Shown here: positions 17,151 to 26,516 of the stretch, piece after piece
Layout: every line of letters begins with the position of its first letter
How positions within the stretch are numbered: position 1 is the first letter of the stretch
Assembly: GCA_020637755.1 (NCBI GenBank)
Contig: JACKJW010000006.1
Coordinates: 1 to 64,000, forward strand
Length of the DNA: 64,000 bases
Direction of reading: 5' to 3'
DNA from: Brucellaceae bacterium
GTDB lineage: Bacteria > Pseudomonadota > Alphaproteobacteria > Rhizobiales > Rhizobiaceae
Position numbers and translations under genes: made by a program
The notes under the pieces: generated by a model
The model's database searches: none
Seen by the model: the letters and a program-made list of their open reading frames with translations, nothing else
What the model was told of the DNA's origin: nothing

Positions 17151-18791
17151 ATGACATCCGACATCTATGAAATGGGGCTGGACCAGACCCCAGCCAACCA
17201 TGTGCCGCTGAGCCCGCTCAGCTTTATCGAGCGCACCGCAGGTGTCTACCCAGACCGTCTCGCCGTGGTCCATGGCGATGTGCGGCGCAGCTGGGCCGAG
17301 ACCTATCAGCGCTGCCGCCGTCTCGCTTCCGCCTTGCAGGGCGCCGGCGCGGGCAAGGGAACGACCGTCTCCATCATGGCGACCAACATTCCCGAAATCT
17401 TCGAGGCGCATTTCGGCGTGCCCATGGCCGGCGCGGTTCTCAACGCCATCAACACGCGCCTTGATGCCGAGGCCATCGCCTTCATTCTGACCCATGCCGA
17501 AGCGAAGGTTCTCTTCGTCGATCCGGAATTTTCCGAGGTCGTCGAACAGGCGCTCCACATGGCCGGAAACCCGGATTGCCTCGTCATCGACATCGAGGAT
17601 GCGACCTATGCCGGCGGCAAGCGTATCGGCAAGATGACCTATGAGCAGTTCCTGGCTGGTGGCGATCCGGAGTTTGACTGGAAGCTTCCGGCCAATGAAT
17701 GGGATGCGATCTCGCTCAACTACACGTCCGGCACGACCGGCAACCCAAAGGGTGTCGTCTATCACCATCGCGGCGCCCACCTGAACGCACTCTCCAACAT
17801 CATGCTGCTCGGCATGGGCATGCACCCGGTCTATCTGTGGACCCTGCCGATGTTCCATTGCAACGGCTGGTGCTTCCCGTGGACCCTGGCGGCGACCGCC
17901 GGCACGGCTGTCTGCCTGCGCGCCGTGCGCGACGAGCCGATCTTCCGCCTGATGAAGCAGGAGAAGGTCACCCACTTCTGCGGAGCCTCCGTGGTGCTGG
18001 CCATGCTGGTCCATGCGCCGGCCGAACTGAAGAACGGCCTGCATGCCGGCATCAAGGCGATGACCGGCGGCGCACCGCCGCCTGCTGCGATCATCGAGAA
18101 GATGGAGGCGCTGGGTTTCGACGTCACCCACGGTTACGGCCTGACCGAGACCTACGGCCCGTCGGTCTATTGCGCCTGGAAGGATGAATGGGATGCGCAG
18201 GACGCCTCCACCCGTGCGCGCCTCAAGGCCCGTCAGGGCGTCCGTTCCATTTCGGCCGAGGGCCTGATGGTCGCCAATCCCGAAACGCTGGAGCCGCTCC
18301 CGCGCGATGGCGAGACGATTGGTGAAATCTTCATCCGCGGCAACAATGTGATGAAGGGCTACCTGAAGAACCCCTCGGCCACCGAAGAGGCGTTCAACGG
18401 CGGCTGGTTCGCCTCCGGTGACCTTGGCGTCATGCATCCTGATGGCTACATCGAGATCAAGGACCGTTCCAAGGACATCATCATCTCCGGCGGCGAGAAC
18501 ATCTCCTCCATCGAGGTGGAGGATGTCCTCTACAAGCACCCCGATGTGCTGGAAGCCGCTGTGGTCGCCCGCCCACATGAGCGCTGGGGCGAGACGCCCT
18601 GTGCCTTCGTGACGCTGAAGGCAGGCTCGAAGGCCACTGGCGACGACCTGATTGCCTGGTGCCAGCAGAACATGGCGCGCTTCAAGGCGCCCAAGACCGT
18701 GGTGTTCGGGCCGCTGCCGAAGACGTCGACCGGCAAGGTGCAGAAATTCCTCCTGCGCGAACAGGCCCGCGCCATGGAACTGCAAGCCTGA
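17151..18791 (+). CDS. AMP-forming acyl-CoA synthetase, copy 2 (paralogue of the ligase at 5032)
   Basis: 546 aa, exactly the length of copy 1 and alignable with it end to end without gaps that I can see (shared blocks: DVRR, TNIPE/ANIPE, INTRLDAEAIAFIL, LWTLPMFHCNGWCFPWT, SKDIIISGGENISS). Catalytic motifs are intact: YTSGTTGNPKGV, YGLTETYGP, PKTSTGKVQKF. Differences cluster in the N-terminal substrate-domain loops (for example MLLGMGMHPVY versus VTWGMPHHSRY), which would allow a different acyl preference. SD AGGAG precedes the ATG by 5 nt. It is the last gene of the operon; a strong terminator follows. Confidence 0.92.
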   Translation: MTSDIYEMGLDQTPANHVPLSPLSFIERTAGVYPDRLAVVHGDVRRSWAETYQRCRRLASALQGAGAGKGTTVSIMATNIPEIFEAHFGVPMAGAVLNAINTRLDAEAIAFILTHAEAKVLFVDPEFSEVVEQALHMAGNPDCLVIDIEDATYAGGKRIGKMTYEQFLAGGDPEFDWKLPANEWDAISLNYTSGTTGNPKGVVYHHRGAHLNALSNIMLLGMGMHPVYLWTLPMFHCNGWCFPWTLAATAGTAVCLRAVRDEPIFRLMKQEKVTHFCGASVVLAMLVHAPAELKNGLHAGIKAMTGGAPPPAAIIEKMEALGFDVTHGYGLTETYGPSVYCAWKDEWDAQDASTRARLKARQGVRSISAEGLMVANPETLEPLPRDGETIGEIFIRGNNVMKGYLKNPSATEEAFNGGWFASGDLGVMHPDGYIEIKDRSKDIIISGGENISSIEVEDVLYKHPDVLEAAVVARPHERWGETPCAFVTLKAGSKATGDDLIAWCQQNMARFKAPKTVVFGPLPKTSTGKVQKFLLREQARAMELQA

Positions 18792-18814
18792 GACAAGGCA
18801 GCGATACCCCGAAA

Positions 18815-18850
18815 GGCCGCCGGCGGTCCCCTCCGCCGGCGGCCGCTTTT
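18815..18850 (+). terminator. Rho-independent terminator of the acyl-CoA/ABC/ETF operon
   Basis: 12-bp perfect stem GGCCGCCGGCGG (18815-18826) / CCGCCGGCGGCC (18833-18844), 6-nt loop, then GCTTTT. It begins 23 bp after the ligase stop. Confidence 0.85.
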
Positions 18851-19010
18851 GCTGGGCGGGAACGGGATCTGAACATGCCCGGCAATCGGCATTCTCACGG
18901 CCCCATCACACGCTGTTGAGATTGCTTTTGACCGCCCGGCGATTGACCCCGCCCGCACCTCCCGCCACAAAGGGTGAAAGCCGCAATCCTGCGGAAGGGA
19001 GGACGATTTC

Positions 19011-20231
19011 GTGAAAGCCCTGCTTGCAGCCCTTCTGGCCGCTGTTGCCCTTTCAACCCCGTCGCGCGCGGCCGATCCCGACCCGGCCGATTGGCCTTCT
19101 GTTCTGGCAGCCGCGAAAGGCCAGACGGTCTACTGGAATGCCTGGGGCGGTTCGGAAAACATCAACGCCTATATCGAATGGGTGGGCAGCGAGCTGAAGG
19201 CGCGCAACGGCATCGAGCTCGTCCATGTGAAGCTTGAGGACACTGCGACCGCCGTCGCCAAGGTGGTTGCCGAAAAGGCGGCCGGTCGCACGGAAGGCGG
19301 TTCGGTCGATCTCATCTGGATCAACGGCGAAAACTTTGCCTCCATGCAGCGCCAAGGCCTGCTCATGGGGCCGGGCTGGGCTGATAAACTCCCAAACTGG
19401 GCCTATGCCGACGTGGAGCACAAGCCCACTCTTACGGTGGATTTTACCATCCCCACGCTCGGGCAGGAAAGCCCTTGGGGCATGGCCAAGCTGGTCTTCT
19501 TCCACGACACGGCGCACACCGCAGCCGATACCATGCCTCAGTCGGCGGCGGGTCTGCTCGAGTGGGCGCGCGCCCATCCCGGCCGGTTCACTTATCCCCA
19601 GCCGCCGGATTTCATTGGATCGAGCTTCCTGAAACAGGCGCTGAGCGAGCTCGTGGCTGATCCATCAGTGCTGCAGAAACCCGTCGTCGAGAATGATTTC
19701 GACGCGGTCACCGCACCGCTCTTTACCTGGCTGGACGCGCTGCATCCGTTGATGTGGCGTCAGGCCAAGCAGTTCCCCAAGAACTATCCGGCCATGAAGC
19801 AGATGCTGGCCGATGGCGAGGTCGACATCATCTTCGCCTTCAATCCGGCCGAGGCCTCGGCTGCGATTGCAGCCGGTGAATTGCCCGGTACGGTGCGCTC
19901 CTTCGTCTTTCCGGCGGGAACCCTGTCGAACACTCATTTCGTGGCCGTGCCCTTCAATGCCAACGCCAGGGCCGGTGCCCTCGTCGCCGCCGATTTCCTG
20001 ATGTCGCCGGAAGCCCAGGCCCGCAAGCAGGACCCGAATGTCTGGGGCGACCCGACCATCCTCGCCATGGACAAGCTCGACGCGGCGGACCGTGCCCGGT
20101 TCGACACGCTCGACCTCGGGGTGGCAACCTTGTCGCCAGCCGATCTTGGCCCTGCCGTTCCTGAGCCGCATGCCAGCTGGATGACCCGGCTGGAGGAGGA
20201 ATGGACCCGGCGCTACGGCGTTGCCAACTGA
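19011..20231 (+). CDS. YnjB-like ABC transporter substrate-binding protein
   Basis: 406-aa secreted protein; signal peptide MKALLAALLAAVALSTPSRAA, cleavage near residue 20. The mature part matches the E. coli YnjB family: YWNAWGGSENINAYIEWVG, VDLIWINGENFASMQ, LPNWAYAD and a C-terminal TRLEEEWTRRYG. The start is GTG at 19011, preceded by GGGAGG at the right distance. It is followed by a fused two-domain permease and an ATPase in the order of E. coli ynjBCD, which makes the assignment firm at family level. The substrate is unknown; the fold group includes thiamine, iron and polyamine binders. No riboswitch is seen in the 160 bp after the upstream terminator. Confidence 0.85.
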   Translation: MKALLAALLAAVALSTPSRAADPDPADWPSVLAAAKGQTVYWNAWGGSENINAYIEWVGSELKARNGIELVHVKLEDTATAVAKVVAEKAAGRTEGGSVDLIWINGENFASMQRQGLLMGPGWADKLPNWAYADVEHKPTLTVDFTIPTLGQESPWGMAKLVFFHDTAHTAADTMPQSAAGLLEWARAHPGRFTYPQPPDFIGSSFLKQALSELVADPSVLQKPVVENDFDAVTAPLFTWLDALHPLMWRQAKQFPKNYPAMKQMLADGEVDIIFAFNPAEASAAIAAGELPGTVRSFVFPAGTLSNTHFVAVPFNANARAGALVAADFLMSPEAQARKQDPNVWGDPTILAMDKLDAADRARFDTLDLGVATLSPADLGPAVPEPHASWMTRLEEEWTRRYGVAN

Positions 20232-20256
20232 CCGGCCAACACAAGGCCGCGCGCCC

Positions 20257-21942
20257 ATGCGCTGGCTGACACTGGCGGCTGCCGGTCCGGTCCTCGCCGT
20301 GGCCCTGCTGGCGGGCCCGGTCCTGGCGGGGCTGGCCGGAACCATCCTTCCCGCCTTCGGTTACCTGCCCGCCCTCGGCAGCAGGGATTTTTCCATCTCC
20401 GCCTTCGTTGCCCTCTTTGCGGAGCCCGGTCTGGCTGCCTCCTGCCAGCTCAGCCTTCTCACAGGGCTGGCCGCAACACTGATCGCCACACTGGCGGTCG
20501 CAGCCTTTCTGGCCGCGTGGTCCGGCACGCGCGCCTTCAATGCCCTGCGCCATCTCCTCTCACCGCTGCTCGCCATCCCGCATGCCGCCGCTGCCTTCGG
20601 CCTTGCCTTTCTGATCGCGCCCTCCGGCTGGCTGGTCCGTCTCGTCTCGCCCTGGGCGACAGGCTGGACGGTCCCGCCGGACGCTGCCATTCCGAACGAT
20701 GCCATGGGGCTTTCGCTGGTCGCCGGGCTGGTGATCAAGGAAATCCCGTTCCTGTTCCTCATCAGCCTTGCTGCCCTGCCGCAGGCAAATCCGGCGGACG
20801 CGGTGCGGGTTTCGGCGGGATTTGGCTACGGGCGAATGGCCGGTTTCCTGCTGACGGTCTGGCAGCCGGTCTACCGGCAGATCAGGCTCGCCGTGCTGGC
20901 CGTGCTGGTCTTTTCCACATCAGTCGTGGATGTCGCCGCCATCCTCGGCCCGGGTACACCCGCGCCGCTCGCCGTGCGCCTGCTCGGCTGGATGAACGAT
21001 CCCGACCTTGTCATGCGCTTCAAGGCCTCTGCCGGTGCCCTCCTCCAGCTTGGCCTTTCTGCCCTGGCCTGCCTGCTGTGGCTGGCGCTCGAGCGGGCCG
21101 GAGCACTTGTCCTGGGCTTTTGGCAGCGGGCCGGATGGCGGCTGGAGCGCGACCGTTCCGCGCGATGGGCCTCGGCCGTCCTGCCCCTGGCGAGTGCAGC
21201 CGCCATCTTTGGCGGCATGGCTGTTCTGGCCCTGTGGTCTTTGGCTGGCCTCTGGCAATTCCCGGATGCCTGGCCGCAGGATGTGACCGCCAGAAGCTGG
21301 CACCGCGCTCTGCCTAGGCTCGCTTCGCCCCTGGTGACCACTCTGGCCGCCGGATTCCTGTCCGCCGCCCTTGCCCTGGTCATCGCTGTGCTGTGTCTGA
21401 GGCGCGAAGAGGAAAGGCCGGCCGGCCGGAACCTGGCCTGGATGATCTATCTTCCGCTTGTCGTGCCGCAGGTAGCCTTCCTGTTCGGGCTTCAGGGTCT
21501 CGCCGTTGCCTCGGGCCTTGTTCCCGGCCTCGGACTTCTGGTCGTCGCCCATCTCGTCTTCGTTTTGCCCTATGTATTCCTCTCCCTGTCCGATCCCTGG
21601 CGCGCATGGGACAAGCGTTACCTTGCCGTTGCCGCCGGACTGGGCGCCAGCCCGCGCCGGGCCTTCTGGCACATCCGCATGCCGATGATGCTGGCCCCGC
21701 TGCTGACGGCGGTGGCCGTCGGGTTTGCCGTCTCCGCCGGGCTCTACCTGCCAAGTGTGCTGGTCGGCGCAGGCCGGGTGACCACCATCACCACCGAGGC
21801 CGTGGCGCTGGCATCCGGCGGCAACCGCCGCGTCATCGGCGTCTATGCCTTCCTGCAGATGCTCCTCCCGGCTGTTGCCTTCCTGATTGCCTTGGCGCTT
21901 CCCGCACTGCTATGGCGCAACCGTCGGGCAATGAGGGGCTGA
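20257..21942 (+). CDS. YnjC-like ABC transporter permease (two fused permease domains)
   Basis: 561-aa inner-membrane protein with about twelve hydrophobic segments in two halves, each carrying an EAA-type loop: SAGFGYGRMAGFLLTVWQP in the first and GLGASPRRAFWHIRMPMM in the second. It is therefore a fused heterodimer-type permease as in YnjC and ThiP. The ATG at 20257 is chosen; the TTG at 20221 overlaps the upstream gene and would add 12 non-hydrophobic residues. It ends 5 bp before the ATPase start. Confidence 0.85.
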   Translation: MRWLTLAAAGPVLAVALLAGPVLAGLAGTILPAFGYLPALGSRDFSISAFVALFAEPGLAASCQLSLLTGLAATLIATLAVAAFLAAWSGTRAFNALRHLLSPLLAIPHAAAAFGLAFLIAPSGWLVRLVSPWATGWTVPPDAAIPNDAMGLSLVAGLVIKEIPFLFLISLAALPQANPADAVRVSAGFGYGRMAGFLLTVWQPVYRQIRLAVLAVLVFSTSVVDVAAILGPGTPAPLAVRLLGWMNDPDLVMRFKASAGALLQLGLSALACLLWLALERAGALVLGFWQRAGWRLERDRSARWASAVLPLASAAAIFGGMAVLALWSLAGLWQFPDAWPQDVTARSWHRALPRLASPLVTTLAAGFLSAALALVIAVLCLRREEERPAGRNLAWMIYLPLVVPQVAFLFGLQGLAVASGLVPGLGLLVVAHLVFVLPYVFLSLSDPWRAWDKRYLAVAAGLGASPRRAFWHIRMPMMLAPLLTAVAVGFAVSAGLYLPSVLVGAGRVTTITTEAVALASGGNRRVIGVYAFLQMLLPAVAFLIALALPALLWRNRRAMRG

Positions 21943-21947
21943 AGGCC

Positions 21948-22598
21948 GTGGACCAACCGGACGACCTGCTGCTGGAGGATGTGCGCATCGCGCTGGCCGG
22001 GCGGCCGCTGCTGGCGCTTTCGGCCCGCGTTCCGGCTGGAACCGTGCTGACGGTCATGGGTCCGTCCGGATCGGGTAAATCCTCGCTCCTGTCCTATATC
22101 GGGGGCTTCCTCGATCCCGCCTTCACAGCTTCCGGCCGCGTCTTGTCCGGCGCAACCGAGATCACCGCGCTTGCGCCCGCCGCCCGCCATGCCGGCATCC
22201 TCTTCCAGGACCCGCTGCTCTTCCCGCACATGTCGGTGCTTGGAAACCTGCTCTTTGCCATCCCTCCCGCCGTGGGGCCGGCCAGAGCCCGGCACGAAAT
22301 GGCCGAGGCTGCCCTTGCCGGCATCGGGCTGGACGGCTTTGGTCCGCGCGATCCGGCCACCCTGTCGGGTGGACAGAAGGCGCGTGTGGCGCTGGCCCGC
22401 GTGCTGCTGTCCTCGCCGCGCATGCTGCTCCTCGACGAACCTTTCTCCAAGCTTGACGCGGATTTGCGCGCCCAGATGCGCAGCCTTGTCTTCGGCGCTG
22501 CCCGCGAACGCGGCCTGCCGGTCATTCTCGTGACCCATGATCGAACCGACGCGGAAGCAGCAGGGGGACAATGCATCGAGGTCGGCCATGGCGGCTGA
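21948..22598 (+). CDS. YnjD-like ABC transporter ATP-binding protein
   Basis: 216-aa small ATPase. Walker A is MGPSGSGKSSLLSYIGG, Q-loop GILFQDPLLFPHMS, signature LSGGQKARVALARVLL, Walker B LLLDEPFSKLDADLR and switch His LVTHDRTDAEA. Short ATPases without a C-terminal regulatory domain are typical for YnjD. The start is probably GTG at 21948 after GAAGG; an ATG at 21912 overlapping the permease gene would give 228 aa. Its 3' end overlaps hrpB by 11 nt. Confidence 0.85.
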   Translation: MDQPDDLLLEDVRIALAGRPLLALSARVPAGTVLTVMGPSGSGKSSLLSYIGGFLDPAFTASGRVLSGATEITALAPAARHAGILFQDPLLFPHMSVLGNLLFAIPPAVGPARARHEMAEAALAGIGLDGFGPRDPATLSGGQKARVALARVLLSSPRMLLLDEPFSKLDADLRAQMRSLVFGAARERGLPVILVTHDRTDAEAAGGQCIEVGHGG

Positions 22599-25068
22599 GC
22601 ACAGGCCCGCCTTGCCGGAGCTTCCCGTCAGTGCGGTGCTGCCGGACCTGTCGCACGCATTGGTCAGCAACGGCCAGGCTGTGCTCGTCGCACCGCCCGG
22701 GGCAGGCAAGACAACGCTTGTGCCCCTGCACCTGCTCGATGCGCTGTGGGCGTTGCCGGGCAAGATCATCCTGCTGGAACCACGCCGTCTGGCAGCCCGC
22801 GCCGCCGCGCGCCGCATGGCAGCACTGCTGGGCGAGGATGTCGGCGAAACGGTGGGTTATGCCATGCGCATGGAAAGCCGCCAGTCCGCCCGCACCCGCA
22901 TTCTCGTGGTGACCGAGGGCATTTTCGCGCGCATGGCGCTGGACGATCCCGAACTTTCCGGAGTGAGCGCGGTCATCTTTGACGAGTTCCACGAGCGCTC
23001 GCTGGATGGCGATTTCGGCCTCGCGCTGGCCCTCGATATCCGCCGCGGCCTGCGGGAGGATTTGCGCCTGCTCGTCATGTCGGCAACGCTGGACGGCGCC
23101 CGTGTCGCGCGCCTTCTGGAAGGCGCGCCGGTGATCGAAAGCGAAGGCCGCGCCTATCCGGTGGAAATCCGTCATGCACCACGCGATCCCGGCGGACGCA
23201 TCGAAGAGGCCATGGCGGCCGCCATCCGGGCGGCGCTGGCGTCGGGCACCGGTTCCATCCTCGCCTTTCTGCCCGGTCAGGGCGAGATCACGCGCACCGC
23301 AGCCCTGCTGGAAGCCCGGCTTCCCGTGGATGTGCGCCTTGCGCCCCTCTACGGAGCCATGGAAGGGCGGGCGCAGGACGAGGCGATCCGCACGCCGGCG
23401 CCCGGCACGCGCAAGGTCGTCCTGGCGACCTCCATTGCCGAAACCTCCATCACCATTGACGGTGTGGATACGGTCATCGATTCCGGCCTTGCCCGCGTTC
23501 CCAAATTCGAGCCGTCCACCGGCCTGACTCGGCTGGAGACGGTGCGCGTCTCGCGCGCGGCAGCCGGCCAGCGCGCCGGGCGCGCCGGGCGCACGGCACC
23601 GGGCACCGCCATCCGGCTATGGCACGAGGGCCAGACGGCAGCACTTGCGCCCTATGCCCAACCCGAAATCCTCGAGGCCGACCTCACCGGCCTGCTGTTG
23701 GATTGTGCGGCCTTCGGCGTGGCCGATCCGGCCTCGCTTGCCTTCCTGGACCCGCCGCCGTTCGCCGCCCTTGCCGAAGCTCGCCGCCTGCTGGAAGCGC
23801 TCGGCGCTCTGGACGCGACAGGCCGGATCACGCTGGAGGGACGGGCCATGCGTGGCCTCGCGCTTCCTGTCCGCCTGTCGCACATGCTGGTCAGGGCGGC
23901 GGCGCTGGGCGCGGCGGAACAGGCAGCACGTATCGCGGTGCTTTTGACCGAGCGCGGTCTCGGGGGCATCTCCGTGGACCTTGAGCGCCGTCTGGAAGCC
24001 TTTGGGCGCGAGCGTGGCCCGCGCTCCGATGCCGCCCGCAAGCTGGCCGCGAGCCTGGCCAGGCAGGCCGTCCGCAATGCAGCGCCCGCAGCAGCAGACC
24101 CGCCGGAGCCAGGAGCGGGTGCCCTGCTGCTCCATGCCTATCCCGACCGCCTCGCCAAGGCGCGTGGCGCGCGTGGCCGCTTCGTGCTCGCCAATGGCCG
24201 CGGCGGCATGGTCGATGAGACCGACCCGCTGGCAGCCGCGCCCTTCCTGGTCGTGGCCGACATGACCGGCAGCGCGCAGAATGCCCGCATTGTTGCAGCG
24301 GCCGCGCTGGATGAGGAAACCCTGCGCAACGCGATGGACGGACGGATCGAGCGGACGGTGCAATCGCGGTTTGACGCCGCAACGGGGGCCCTGCGCGCCC
24401 GCGCGGTTGAGCGCATCGGAGGGATTGTCCTGACCGAGCGCACGCTTCCAGTTCCTTCGGGCCCCGAAGCCGAAGACGCCATGATTGAAGCGATCCGCGC
24501 CGCCGGTATCGCCGTTCTTCCCTTCGGAAAGGAAGCCGGGGCCCTGCGCCAGAAACTCGGCTGGCTGCACCAGACACTCGGCGAACCGTGGCCGGATGTC
24601 TCCGATGACGCGCTGTCAGCGGCACTGGAAGACTGGCTGCGTCCCTTCATGGCCGGGCAGGCGTCCCTGGCCGCACTCAAGACCGTCCTGCATGATGCGC
24701 TGCTCTCCCGAGTGCCATGGGACCTTCAGCGGCGGATCGGCGACCTGGCACCGGGCCATTTCGAGGCGCCGACCGGCAACCGCCTGCCCATCCGCTACGA
24801 GGAGAACGGACCGGTCCTGGCCATCCGCGTGCAGGAACTGTTCGGTCTGAAGGAGCATCCGGCCATAGCCGGCGGCAAGGTGCCTTTGCTGCTGGAATTG
24901 CTGTCGCCCGCCCATCGGCCCATCCAGACGACCCGCGACCTGCCCGGATTCTGGGCCGGTTCCTGGGCCGATGTCCGCGCCGACATGCGCGGACGCTATC
25001 CGAAACACCCCTGGCCGGAAGATCCGGCCAACGCGCCGCCGACCGCGCGCGCAAAGCCGCGGTCTTGA
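22588..25068 (+). CDS. hrpB: ATP-dependent helicase HrpB
   Basis: 826-aa DExH-box protein. Helicase motifs in order: I APPGAGKTTLVPLHLL, Ia LLEPRRLAARAAARRMA, Ib VVTEGIFARM, II DEFHERS, III VMSATLDG, V TSIAETSITIDGV and VI QRAGRAGRTAPG. The HrpB-specific C-terminal region follows, with WLRPF and the end segment SWADVRADMRGRYPKHPWPEDP. Its role in most bacteria is poorly known (RNA helicase-like). The ATG at 22588 overlaps the end of ynjD; longer starts extend into that gene. It is followed by actS, a pairing commonly seen in rhizobia as far as I recall. Confidence 0.93.
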   Translation: MAAEHRPALPELPVSAVLPDLSHALVSNGQAVLVAPPGAGKTTLVPLHLLDALWALPGKIILLEPRRLAARAAARRMAALLGEDVGETVGYAMRMESRQSARTRILVVTEGIFARMALDDPELSGVSAVIFDEFHERSLDGDFGLALALDIRRGLREDLRLLVMSATLDGARVARLLEGAPVIESEGRAYPVEIRHAPRDPGGRIEEAMAAAIRAALASGTGSILAFLPGQGEITRTAALLEARLPVDVRLAPLYGAMEGRAQDEAIRTPAPGTRKVVLATSIAETSITIDGVDTVIDSGLARVPKFEPSTGLTRLETVRVSRAAAGQRAGRAGRTAPGTAIRLWHEGQTAALAPYAQPEILEADLTGLLLDCAAFGVADPASLAFLDPPPFAALAEARRLLEALGALDATGRITLEGRAMRGLALPVRLSHMLVRAAALGAAEQAARIAVLLTERGLGGISVDLERRLEAFGRERGPRSDAARKLAASLARQAVRNAAPAAADPPEPGAGALLLHAYPDRLAKARGARGRFVLANGRGGMVDETDPLAAAPFLVVADMTGSAQNARIVAAAALDEETLRNAMDGRIERTVQSRFDAATGALRARAVERIGGIVLTERTLPVPSGPEAEDAMIEAIRAAGIAVLPFGKEAGALRQKLGWLHQTLGEPWPDVSDDALSAALEDWLRPFMAGQASLAALKTVLHDALLSRVPWDLQRRIGDLAPGHFEAPTGNRLPIRYEENGPVLAIRVQELFGLKEHPAIAGGKVPLLLELLSPAHRPIQTTRDLPGFWAGSWADVRADMRGRYPKHPWPEDPANAPPTARAKPRS

Positions 25069-25116
25069 GCGGCCCGGCCCCTTGGCGGCCCGCTGGCGCC
25101 TGTGCATAAAAGGGTG

Positions 25117-26430
25117 ATGGAAGACATCCGCACCCATGATGCCCTTTCGGCAAGACGCCTTCGCCTCGACACGCTGATTCGCCTGCGCTGGCTCGCCGTG
25201 GCTGGCCAGTCGGCAGCGGTGCTTCTGGTTCATTTCTGGCTGGGTTTTCCTCTGCCCGTGCTGTTCTGCTTTGCGCTGATCGGCCTGTCAGCCTGGCTCA
25301 ACATCTTTCTCGGCCTGCGTTACCCGCCAACCTTCCGTCTGGCGGAATGGCCCTCTTTCGGGCTGCTGACCTTCGATGTGTTGCAACTGTCAGGCCTGCT
25401 TTACATGACCGGCGGCATGACCAACCCCTTCGTCATCCTGCTCACCGCGCCCGTCATCGTTTCGGCGACGTCGCTGCCCGTGCGGCTTACCATGGCGCTG
25501 GGAGCGATCGTCCTGACAGCCGCCTCGCTGCTCACCTTCCAGCACCTGCCGCTTCCCTGGCACGGCACCGTGCCGCTGGACATGCCGTTTCTCTACATTG
25601 CCGGCATGTGGGTGGCGGTCGTCTCCAGCCTTGTCTTCACCGCCGTTTATGCCTGGCGCGTCGCCGACGAGGCAGGCAAGCTGGCCGCTGCCCTCGCCGC
25701 GGTGGAACTGGTCCTCCAGCGCGAGCAGCACCTTTCCGCGCTCGACGGCCTTGCCGCAGCCGCCGCCCATGAACTCGGCACCCCGCTGGCCACGATTGCT
25801 CTGGTAGCCCGCGAGATGGAGCGTGAGATTCCGCAAGATTCGCCGCTGCGCGAGGATGTGGAACTGGTGCGCAGCCAGAGCCAGCGCTGCCGCGAGATCA
25901 TGCGGCGGCTGACCAGCCTGTCGAGCGAGGGCGAGCGGCACATCGCACGCATGGAACTGTCGGTGCTGATGGACGAGGTGGCCCAGCCCCATCGCGCCTT
26001 TGACGCCGAGATCATCATGCAGCCCAAGCCAGGTCCGGGTTCGGAGCCGGTGCTGCGGCGCAATCCCGGCATCCTCTATGGCCTCGGCAACCTCGTGGAA
26101 AATGCCGTCGATTTCGCCTCCTCGAAAGTCGAGCTCGAATGGGGGTGGGATGCCAGGCGCATCTTCATCCGCATATCCGATGACGGTCCGGGCTTTGCAC
26201 CCGACATCCTGGCCCGCATTGGCGAACCCTACACCTCCAAACGCCATCTGGGCGACCGCTCGACCGGGGGCGGCCTCGGCCTCGGCATGTTCATTGCCAA
26301 GACCCTGCTTGAGCGGTCCGGTGCAAACCTGGACTTCCTGAACCATGCCAGGGGAAACGGCGGCGCAGAGGTGATGGTGAGCTGGCCGCGCGTCTCGGTC
26401 GAGTTCGATGCGCAAGCCGCCCCGATTTGA
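25117..26430 (+). CDS. actS: Redox-sensing histidine kinase ActS (RegB/PrrB type)
   Basis: 437-aa membrane sensor with six hydrophobic segments in residues 20-180. The RegB quinone-sensing heptapeptide GGMTNPF lies at 99-105, the phosphoacceptor is H218 in AAHELGTPLATIA, and C258 in QRCREIM is the redox-active cysteine position known from Rhodobacter RegB. The ATPase domain has NLVENAVDFA, DDGPGF and GGGLGLGMFIAKTLLERSG. It phosphorylates ActR in response to respiratory redox state. The ATG at 25117 is chosen; GTGs at 25102 and 25114 are alternatives. The actR ATG lies 86 bp downstream. Confidence 0.93.
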   Translation: MEDIRTHDALSARRLRLDTLIRLRWLAVAGQSAAVLLVHFWLGFPLPVLFCFALIGLSAWLNIFLGLRYPPTFRLAEWPSFGLLTFDVLQLSGLLYMTGGMTNPFVILLTAPVIVSATSLPVRLTMALGAIVLTAASLLTFQHLPLPWHGTVPLDMPFLYIAGMWVAVVSSLVFTAVYAWRVADEAGKLAAALAAVELVLQREQHLSALDGLAAAAAHELGTPLATIALVAREMEREIPQDSPLREDVELVRSQSQRCREIMRRLTSLSSEGERHIARMELSVLMDEVAQPHRAFDAEIIMQPKPGPGSEPVLRRNPGILYGLGNLVENAVDFASSKVELEWGWDARRIFIRISDDGPGFAPDILARIGEPYTSKRHLGDRSTGGGLGLGMFIAKTLLERSGANLDFLNHARGNGGAEVMVSWPRVSVEFDAQAAPI

Positions 26431-26516
26431 TCCTGCGCAAGTTGCGTCAGCGGGATTTGGTGCATAGGCAATACATGTTAAGGACACGATACGTGAAAGA
26501 CGGGACGGAAGAGATC

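Noticed and set aside
14870..18785. Long minus-strand frames (590 and 548 residues) opposite ETF-QO and acyl-CoA ligase 2, and a similar one at 5008-6318
   Set aside because: They mirror the codon structure of the real genes; the frames opposite the two ligases resemble each other only because the ligases are paralogues.
18851..19010. Possible thiamine (TPP) riboswitch before the ynjBCD-like genes
   Set aside because: No CUGAGA-type THI-box core or matching partner segment is present in this 160-bp region.
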